NCBI RefSeq assembly: GCF_028598805.1
Contig: NZ_JAQRFI010000019.1
Coordinates: forward strand, 1 to 64,000
Length of the DNA: 64,000 nt
Direction of reading: 5' to 3'
DNA from: Xenorhabdus yunnanensis
Lineage (GTDB): Bacteria; Pseudomonadota; Gammaproteobacteria; Enterobacterales; Enterobacteriaceae
A model generated the notes under the pieces. The model was given only the letters and a program-made list of their open reading frames with translations. It did no database searches and was not told the origin of the DNA. How positions within the stretch are numbered: position 1 is the first letter of the stretch; each line of letters opens with the position of its first letter. The position numbers and the translations under genes were made by a program. This document shows, one piece after another, positions 58,924 through 64,000 of this stretch.

Positions 58924-60114
58924 ATGTCTCATATTTTTCATTTTTTCCTCGCATTGATCGTGATTGGTGGTCTGGCGATTTTGGCGAGTAATAACCGGAA
59001 GCATATTAGGGTTCGTTATGTTATTCAGTTGATTATAATTGAACTTTTTTTGGCATGGTTCTTCCTGAACTCTAACGCGGGTTTGGGGATAGTTAAAGGG
59101 TTTGACAATTTATTTGTCCATCTATTGTCTTATGCGGCAGAAGGCACCAAATTTATTTTCGGTGGCATGATGGAAACTAACTTAGCCTTTTTCTTCCTGA
59201 ATGTATTGTGCCCAATTATCTTCATTTCTGCTTTGATTGGTATTTTGCAGCACTTCAAAATACTGCCAATTATTATTCGTGCGATAGGTACAGTGTTGTC
59301 TAAAGTAAACGGCATGGGCAAACTGGAATCTTTCAACGCGGTTAGCTCATTAGTTCTGGGTCAATCAGAAAACTTTATTGCTTACAAAGATGTTCTGGGC
59401 AAAATGTCTGAGCGCCGGATGTATACGATGGCGGCAACGGCCATGTCCACGGTATCTATGTCTATCGTTGGTGCTTACATGACGATGCTGGATGCAAAAT
59501 ACGTAGTCGCGGCGTTGGTTCTCAATATGTTCAGCACCTTTATCATCTTATCGCTCATCAACCCTTACTCTGTTGAGAGCGAAGAAGAAATCCATATGAG
59601 CGACCTCCACGAGGGGCAAAGCTTCTTTGAAATGCTGGGCGAATATATTCTGGCGGGTTTCAAAATTGCTTTGATTGTTGCTGCAATGCTGATTGGGTTT
59701 ATTGCTTTGATTGCGTGTATCAACGCAATTTTTCATTTGATATTTGGCATTACCTTCCAGGAATGCCTGGGATATGTATTCTATCCGTTGGCATGGATCA
59801 TTGGCATTCCAAGTGATGAAGCACTGAAAGTAGGTAGCATCATGGCGACGAAACTGGTTTCCAACGAGTTTGTAGCGATGCAGGGCATGCAAGAAATTGC
59901 AGCTCAACTGAGTGAGCGTTCGAAAGGTATTCTGTCAGTATTTTTAGTTTCCTTCGCTAATTTCTCATCCATCGGGATTATTGCAGGCGCCATTAAAGGA
60001 TTGAATGAAAAACAGGGTAATACTGTTGCGCGTTTTGGCCTGAAACTGCTGTTTGGTTCAACGCTGGTGAGTTTCCTGTCCGCTGCAATTACAGGTCTGA
60101 TTTTGAGCATCTAA
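58924..60114 (+). CDS. nupC: Nucleoside:proton symporter NupC
   Basis: A 396-residue inner-membrane concentrative nucleoside transporter. About ten hydrophobic helices are seen, with the family blocks [37 protein letters not shown] and [15 protein letters not shown]. The start is ATG 58924 (GGAG nine bases upstream); an upstream TTG extension adds only five residues. Close to E. coli NupC throughout except for a shorter loop near residue 275. Confidence 0.96.
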   Translation: MSHIFHFFLALIVIGGLAILASNNRKHIRVRYVIQLIIIELFLAWFFLNSNAGLGIVKGFDNLFVHLLSYAAEGTKFIFGGMMETNLAFFFLNVLCPIIFISALIGILQHFKILPIIIRAIGTVLSKVNGMGKLESFNAVSSLVLGQSENFIAYKDVLGKMSERRMYTMAATAMSTVSMSIVGAYMTMLDAKYVVAALVLNMFSTFIILSLINPYSVESEEEIHMSDLHEGQSFFEMLGEYILAGFKIALIVAAMLIGFIALIACINAIFHLIFGITFQECLGYVFYPLAWIIGIPSDEALKVGSIMATKLVSNEFVAMQGMQEIAAQLSERSKGILSVFLVSFANFSSIGIIAGAIKGLNEKQGNTVARFGLKLLFGSTLVSFLSAAITGLILSI

Positions 60115-60146
60115 TTTTTTCATCGTTAGATTTGATAAGAATAATC

Positions 60147-60179
60147 GAAAGTGGCATCTTGGCAGATGCCACTTTTTTT
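60147..60179 (+). terminator. Rho-independent terminator of nupC
   Basis: AGTGGCATCT and AGATGCCACT form a ten-base stem around TGGC, followed by a T-run. Confidence 0.88.
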
Positions 60180-60221
60180 ATATAGAGTGTTTTTTTATCG
60201 CAAGGTAACGGAATTGACATC

Positions 60222-60437
60222 ATGAACAAAGAAAATTTGCTGGAAATAGCCAACACTGCTATGCCATTTGGTAAATATAAGGGGCGAATGCTGATTGACT
60301 TGCCGGAAGAGTATTTACTTTGGTTTGCCCGCAAGGGGGAGTTCCCTCAGGGAAAATTGGGTATATTGATGGAAATGACCCTTGCGATAAAAATTGAAGG
60401 CTTGGATTCGCTGGTAAAACCGTTGAAAAAGCCCTGA
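60222..60437 (+). CDS. ypeB: DUF3820 family protein YpeB
   Basis: A 71-residue protein nearly the same as E. coli YpeB over its length (IANTAMPFGKYKGRMLIDLP, EEYLLWFARKGEFP, GKLG). DUF3820 proteins resemble a small putative nucleic-acid-related domain found near exonuclease genes; no function is shown. In E. coli ypeB follows ligA; here nupC lies between them. Confidence 0.9.
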   Translation: MNKENLLEIANTAMPFGKYKGRMLIDLPEEYLLWFARKGEFPQGKLGILMEMTLAIKIEGLDSLVKPLKKP

Positions 60438-60513
60438 TAGATAAGATTCTGAAATATCTTACATGATTAATTGAAACTATTGATGTTTTCCAATCTATTA
60501 GACGGAGAATCAT

Positions 60514-61062
60514 ATGAGCTATTTTGACGGGAAAATTGCTATTGTCACAGGTGCAACGACGAGAGTTGGAGAGAGCATTGCTGAAGAATTATTCCATCGG
60601 GGGAGCAACGGTTATTATTACTGGGCGTCAATTTTCTCGTGCCAAACAGACAGCACAGCGGATAGATCCTACAGAACGATGTGTAATTCCGATGGAAGCC
60701 GATGTCAGGGATCATCTTTCGGTCAAGGCATTGATTGACAACACAGTAGAACAATTTGGTGGATTACATATGTTGGTCAATAATGCGGGGATTACTGGAC
60801 CGCATGGTATCAATATTTGTGACTATTCTATTGATGATTGGAATGATGTGATTAATACCGATCTCAGCGGGACATTTTTTGGTTTGAAATATGGCATTCC
60901 GGCTATCATTCAAAGCGGAGGAGGGGCTATTGTTAACCTTTCTTCCTCTAACGGTATTGTGGGCATTCCTGGTATTGCACCTTACACAACTGCTAAACAT
61001 GGTGTACTTGGTTTGACGCGTTCGGTTGCTTTGGAGTTTGCAGATAAAGGTATTGTAAATCG
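60514..61062 (+). pseudogene. Short-chain dehydrogenase/reductase, frameshifted and truncated
   Basis: An SDR of the 3-oxoacyl-ACP reductase type. The start at 60514 (RBS GGAGAA) gives MSYFDGKIAIVTGA with the NAD(P)-binding glycine-rich start, but a run of five G at about 60599-60603 has one base too many and breaks the frame. Reading resumes in the next frame as ATVIITGRQFSRAKQTAQ, followed by LVNNAGIT, NLSSSNGIVG (Ser) and the catalytic YTTAK. After ADKGI (about 61055) homology stops where RVNAVAPG would be expected, so about 60 C-terminal residues are lost. The resulting open frame ends in residues that are not SDR-like. Confidence 0.85.
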
Positions 61063-61206
61063 ACAAAATTCAATGTCACTCTGCCTGATTTATTATCGAA
61101 GAAAATCGATTATCAGGTTAAAGCGAGTCCAAACTTGGACAAGAACCGTAGCTACTTTTTACAGATGGCGGCTTTGCATGAATTACAAAATAGTATTCAG
61201 CAATAA
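61063..61206 (+). pseudogene. Orphan C-terminal fragment of an unidentified gene
   Basis: Immediately after the SDR break a third frame reads KSTKFNVTLPDLLSKK, then IDYQVKASPNLDKNRS and YFLQMAALHELQNSIQQ, ending at TAA 61204-61206. It has the composition of a real protein tail but no start codon and no family I recognise. A deletion seems to have joined the SDR gene to the end of another gene. Confidence 0.45.
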
Positions 61207-61285
61207 ATACCATTAACCAGCCTCATATACTCTTTAATGAGGCTGAACGAATGGAAGATTTTGTCAACACTGATACGTGAAATAG

Positions 61286-61310
61286 AAACAGGGCTACAGA
61301 CGCCCTGTTT
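61286..61310. terminator. Terminator hairpin of the glycine-rich operon
   Basis: AAACAGGGC and GCCCTGTTT form a perfect nine-base stem with flanking A and T residues, about 55 bases past the last minus-strand gene. A second hairpin (CAGCCTCAT/ATGAGGCTG, 61218-61245) lies beyond it. Confidence 0.65.
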
Positions 61311-61365
61311 CAAATACCAATAATTCCTGTAATTAGTACGGTATTTTTGCTTTCTTAAACTATAA

Positions 61366-61650
61366 CTATCTATTTTTACCTTGATGCCCATCATGTCCAC
61401 CGTTTTCACCGCCTTTACCACCCTCTCCACCTTTACCACCTTTGCCGCCATTACCACCATTTCCATTGCTCCCTTTTCCTGCATTACCTCCGTTTCCAGA
61501 ACCACTTCCGTGCCCTCCGTGCCCTCCATTTCCGTGATTTGCTGCATGAACTGTTACTGGAAATATAACGGAAAATGTATAAATAACTATAGGGCCTACA
61601 AGAAGAAATACAGACAAGATACTTGATAAAAATAAGTTATTTTTTTTCAT
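61366..61650 (-). CDS. Small secreted glycine-rich protein A
   Basis: A 94-residue protein with a clear Sec signal peptide (KKNN, a hydrophobic run FLSSILSVFLLVGPIVIYTF, cleavage near TVHA-A). The mature part is about half glycine with His, Asn and Lys (GGHGGHGSGSGNGG, GGKGGKGGEGGKGG). Its start ATG at 61650 overlaps the stop of the gene upstream by four bases, so it is the third of a coupled group. No known family; the low complexity makes database matches unreliable. Confidence 0.7.
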   Translation of the reverse strand: MKKNNLFLSSILSVFLLVGPIVIYTFSVIFPVTVHAANHGNGGHGGHGSGSGNGGNAGKGSNGNGGNGGKGGKGGEGGKGGENGGHDGHQGKNR

Positions 61651-62090
61651 AATGTTTGGCTCCCTATATTACCACCATTACCACCATTACCACCATTACC
61701 ACCATTACCACCATTACCACCATTACCACCATTACCACCATTGCCACCATTGCCACCATTGCCACCATTGCCACCGCGCCCACCAGAAGAGTTATTACCA
61801 TTTCCCCCATTTCCCCCATTTCCGCCTTTTCCCCCTTTTCCCCCTTTTCCCCCTTTTCCTCCTTTTCCTCCAGAGGATTGTGAGTCTCCACCGCTATTAC
61901 CACCTTTACCACCATCACCGCCGTTAGAATTATTCCCTGAACCTGCATTACCTCCATCACTGCCATTTGAAACAAGGAGGTAGTTATTAATATGGGAAAT
62001 TTGTTTTGTTAATGAAATGGTTGAAGCATATGATGCTTCTGAGATAACTAATAATATTAGAATGAAAAATGATAATTTCAGGTTATTCAT
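61647..62090 (-). CDS. Small secreted glycine-rich protein B, (GGN)n
   Basis: A 147-residue protein with a signal peptide (LKLSFFILILLVISEASYAS, cleavage near SYA-S). After a short Ser/Asn/Gly part comes a run of GGK triplets, then a run of GGN triplets, and finally GSQTL. Each GGN is a 9-bp unit at DNA level (61671-61778, about 11 units) and each GGK is also about 9 bp (61799-61873), so the length can change in frame by slippage. It overlaps both neighbours by four bases. The extended GGN pattern may form polyglycine-II-like rods or an extracellular adhesive layer, but that is inference. Confidence 0.72.
   Translation of the reverse strand: MNNLKLSFFILILLVISEASYASTISLTKQISHINNYLLVSNGSDGGNAGSGNNSNGGDGGKGGNSGGDSQSSGGKGGKGGKGGKGGKGGNGGNGGNGNNSSGGRGGNGGNGGNGGNGGNGGNGGNGGNGGNGGNGGNGGNIGSQTL
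61671..61778. repeat. 9-bp tandem array coding for GGN
   Basis: About 11 units of accaccatt/gccaccatt on the plus strand, the reverse of ggtggtaat/ggtggcaat, with a last altered unit. Eight units are identical, which suggests recent expansion. Confidence 0.95.
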
Positions 62091-62359
62091 AATCCATCTG
62101 CCCCTCTGCCACCATTGCCACCAGATGCACCGTTGCCGCCGTTCCCACCTGATTGCCCTGGATATATCCCATCTCCACCATTGCCTCCATTTTTACAATT
62201 GCTATCAGGTATCCCGTTTTGACCGTTTTGACCAAACTGTCCATCCAACTTATTACAATCATTTATTTTTATAGGGAGTTTGCTTTCAGTCTTTGCATAC
62301 AATGGTACAAAAGGAAAACTCAATATAGATACAGCTATAATTATTGTTCCTAGTTTCAT
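62087..62359 (-). CDS. Small secreted glycine-rich protein C
   Basis: A 90-residue protein with a signal peptide (TIIIAVSILSFPFVPLYA-K). The mature part has a short non-repetitive start with two cysteines (NDCNKLDGQ and DSNCKNGG), which could form a disulfide, then a GGN/GGx tail. Its stop overlaps the start of protein B by four bases (ATGA on the minus strand). Confidence 0.7.
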   Translation of the reverse strand: MKLGTIIIAVSILSFPFVPLYAKTESKLPIKINDCNKLDGQFGQNGQNGIPDSNCKNGGNGGDGIYPGQSGGNGGNGASGGNGGRGADGL

Positions 62360-62447
62360 TTTTAAATTCCTCTATGAAATAGAATTTATTTTCACAAGTA
62401 GAACAACGCAACTTATGTCTTTGAATAATAAGCTGCGTTGTTTTTAT

Positions 62448-62810
62448 TTAAGCCTTTTTATTTCCATTACCATTGCCTGTTCCATTAGCATTAGCATTAC
62501 CACTTCCATTTCCATTACTACTTCCATTGCCATTATTACCACCATTACCGCCATTACCACCTGAAGAATTATTGCCATTTCCACCGTTACCCCCAAGTGC
62601 ACCATTGCCTCCATTAGCATTACTATCCCCACTACCCCCATCACCTCCTTTATTATTAATAAGTATATAAGGTGATATTGCTTGTTGTTTTTCTAATGTT
62701 TTTACATGGCGTTTATATGATAATTCGACTACTTTTGCTGCTGGTATTGTTGGAATTAATGCCAATGTTGATATTGCTATAATTATTCCTTTTAATAATT
62801 TATATTCAAT
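62448..62810 (-). CDS. Small secreted glycine-rich protein D, start unclear
   Basis: A glycine/asparagine-rich protein (GGNGGN, NGNGSSNGNGSG, ending NGNGNKKA). The frame carries a good signal peptide, KLLKGIIIAISTLALIPTIP-AAK, but no ATG, GTG or TTG precedes it: an in-frame stop lies just upstream and the only codons between are AGA AAT ATT GAA. ATT at 62808-62810 is the only plausible start; TTG at 62763 would cut the signal peptide in half. Either it uses a rare ATT start or it has lost its start codon. It lies 88 bases upstream of protein C. Confidence 0.5.
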   Translation of the reverse strand: MEYKLLKGIIIAISTLALIPTIPAAKVVELSYKRHVKTLEKQQAISPYILINNKGGDGGSGDSNANGGNGALGGNGGNGNNSSGGNGGNGGNNGNGSSNGNGSGNANANGTGNGNGNKKA

Positions 62811-63007
62811 ATTTCTTTAACTTGGTAATTATTTAAAATAATACATTGCAGTGAAAATTTTCTATTGCAATATAAATGTGGCATGTTTTTTTTAAAAAAA
62901 GGTAAGCGAAATGTAAATTAATTAAAAGCATCTCAAATATTAATTTTTATTAATGTGTTTAAGTGCAACTCAAATATGGATCGATATAGATAACAGTTTA
63001 ATCTCAA
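62811..63007. other. AT-rich gap with no feature seen
   Basis: About 200 AT-rich bases upstream of the glycine-rich operon, which must hold its promoter; I see no gene, repeat or clear regulatory site. Confidence 0.3.
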
Positions 63008-63091
63008 TTGACACAACCTCCCCCTCGCACAGCAGAGAATGCCCTGGCACTTTTGCGCCGTACTCTTGGTTCACTGCCCATTGTACCTATT
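63008..63091 (+). other. Coding-like fragment next to a Tn3-type end
   Basis: A GC-richer stretch with an open frame reading LTQPPPRTAENALALLRR and TLGSLPIVPI that runs into the transposon end. It looks like the tail of a protein cut by the insertion, but I do not recognise it and see no start. Confidence 0.3.
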
Positions 63092-63128
63092 GGGGGCCGC
63101 CTCAGAAAACGGAATTTAGCACGCTAAG
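63092..63128 (+). mobile_element. Tn3-family (Tn21-like) terminal inverted repeat
   Basis: GGGGGCCGCCTCAGAAAACG followed by GAATTTAGCACGCTAAG matches the 38-bp terminal repeat of the Tn21/Tn501 group (GGGGGCACCTCAGAAAACGG, then AAAATAAAGCACGCTAAG) closely. The GGGG end is outermost, so the element extends to the right. The five bases at 63087-63091 (ctatt) should be the target duplication if the insertion is intact. The other end is outside the window. Confidence 0.8.
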
Positions 63129-63154
63129 CTAATTTTAGGAGAATGTAATGAACG

Positions 63155-63938
63155 GTGCGCTGGGCAAAGCTGTACTGATCTTGCGGGTGAAAGTCCTGTC
63201 GTAGAAAGGGATTAGCCAGACCACTATGTAGCGAGTCTTGCGTTTCCGGCGGTAACAAAGGAGATGAAGCGTAGACAGCGAAACACTCGAGCCGAAACCA
63301 AAAGGTGAACGTGATAGCGCCGAAATACATTTAATCGTGTGTGCCAATAGTATCGTTCAGCTAGCAGGCAGCAGCGTCTGAATGGTCACACTGGCAAATA
63401 TCCATTCAGCAGTACACACCGGAGCCGCAGGCGTCGGCGAGTTTGTAGAGAACAGTGCGGAACCCAGGAGATCCTGATATTTCTCAATGGAATGAGTATT
63501 TCGGGCACAAGTGCCAAACACAAGGCCTGAGAAATGAATATCAGGAAGTCGGAGTCAGCCATAGTAGCAATGAAGCGAGTAATGACCGTGGAGCGAAGGG
63601 CTGGCAGACAGATCGAACGTAAGAGGGCAACAATGACCGTACACAGCAACGACGGGTTATCATGGTTAACAAAACTTGAGCGTATAGGCGAGAAGTCAGC
63701 AGGTAACAAACAACGGGTGTTCAATAATTTGGGGCACCTGTTGCACAGTGACATGCTGAAAGGGCAATTTCTGCGGCTTGACGGGAATAAAGCCGTGGGT
63801 ATCGATCGCATGACAAAAGCCGCTTACGGTGAACACCTTGATGAGAATATACAAAATCTCATCCTGCGGATACGCAGAGGGACGTACCACCCGAAAGCCG
63901 CCCGGATCACTGAAATTCCAAAAGAGGACGGCAGTAAG
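63155..63938 (+). mobile_element. Group II intron, 5' part
   Basis: The 5' end fits the consensus GUGYG (GTGCG at 63155-63159), and the motif GGGTGAAAGTCC (about 63185) is usual in domain I of bacterial group II introns. A reverse transcriptase frame begins inside. The intron sits just inside a Tn3-type end, a position where group II introns have been found in such transposons. RT homology is lost at about 63938 and the rest of the intron is absent or outside the window. Confidence 0.75.
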
Positions 63939-63941
63939 TGA
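63534..63941 (+). pseudogene. Group II intron reverse transcriptase, N-terminal fragment
   Basis: The open frame (135 residues, real start perhaps at 63633) has the RT N-terminal block: FLRLDGNKAVGIDRMTKAAY, ENIQNLILRIRRGTYHPKAA and EIPKEDGSK. A stop (TGA) then follows where the RT continues RPLGI; the sequence after it does not read as RT in any frame I tried. The full protein would be over 400 residues. Truncated by deletion, or split by a further insertion near 63938. Confidence 0.72.
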
Positions 63942-64000
63942 CCACTTATCAGATCGCCGTTTCCTCAGATTGATCGAGGTATTAATCACGGCGCCCGTCA

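Noticed and set aside
61671-61873. CRISPR-like regular repeats
   Set aside because: Units are 9 bp, contiguous, without spacers, and lie in a coding frame; there are no cas genes.
61652-61983. Plus-strand open frames of His-Tyr or Pro-Phe repeats across the glycine-rich genes
   Set aside because: They are the antisense image of the GGN/GGK 9-bp arrays. They lack signal peptides, conserved starts and ribosome binding sites, while the minus-strand frames have all three features in most cases.
61366-62810. Glycine-rich genes as microcin B17-type precursors
   Set aside because: They have Sec signal peptides, few or no Cys/Ser in the Gly-rich part, and no cyclodehydratase genes nearby.

Overview
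The window looks like the chromosome of an entomopathogenic-nematode symbiont of the Morganellaceae, most likely Xenorhabdus or a close relative. The housekeeping genes (ypeA, yfeY, cysPTWAM, crr-ptsI-ptsH, cysK, cysZ, zipA, ligA, nupC, ypeB) are clearly enterobacterial in sequence and order. Small palindromic intergenic repeats of the kind common in these genomes are present, and a 41-kb PKS/NRPS locus sits between cysM and crr. The genus is an inference; the enterobacterial backbone is seen directly.

Layout. 1-3108 holds a decayed P4-type integrase, ypeA, a small unknown gene and a yfeY lipoprotein gene broken by a 28-bp tandem duplication. 3289-8152 is the sulfate/thiosulfate uptake operon cysPTWA followed by cysM. 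8824-50087 is a one-direction biosynthetic cluster of 13 genes. 50249-55518 on the minus strand carries crr, ptsI, ptsH, cysK and cysZ. 55739-60437 on the plus strand carries zipA, ligA, nupC and ypeB. 60514-61206 is a frameshifted and truncated SDR gene joined to the tail of another gene. 61366-62810 is a minus-strand operon of four small secreted glycine-rich proteins. From 63092 a Tn3-family (Tn21-like) terminal inverted repeat is followed by the 5' part of a group II intron with a broken reverse transcriptase gene.

The biosynthetic cluster is the main item. A serine-specific stand-alone A domain, a small carrier protein, an acyl-CoA dehydrogenase-like enzyme and a 3-hydroxyacyl-CoA dehydrogenase-like enzyme form the zwittermicin/colibactin set for making aminomalonyl-ACP. 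A discrete acyltransferase and a PKS without its own AT can use that unit. NRPS1 (C-A-T-E) reads as an N-acyl-D-Asn starter (pocket DLTKIGEVGK), and a membrane-anchored S12 peptidase of the ClbP/XcnG/ZmaM type lies in the middle of the cluster. Together they predict an acyl-D-Asn prodrug cleaved in the periplasm. Domain logic gives the order NRPS1 (C-A[Asn]-T-E), NRPS2 (C-A-T), PKS1 (KS-AT-KR-DH-ER-ACP), PKS2 (KS-KR-T-C, trans-AT), NRPS3 (A[Pro]-T-C-A[Ser]-T-C), NRPS4 (half C-A-T-C-A-T-TE), which differs from gene order. I do not recognise this combination as a known compound. A GNAT acetyltransferase may give self-resistance or decorate the product.

A second pattern is short tandem repeats, mostly three or more near-identical 15-bp units, in almost every biosynthetic gene and in some intergenic regions. 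In coding regions they are nearly all in frame and mostly in linkers; the one clear out-of-frame case has broken yfeY.
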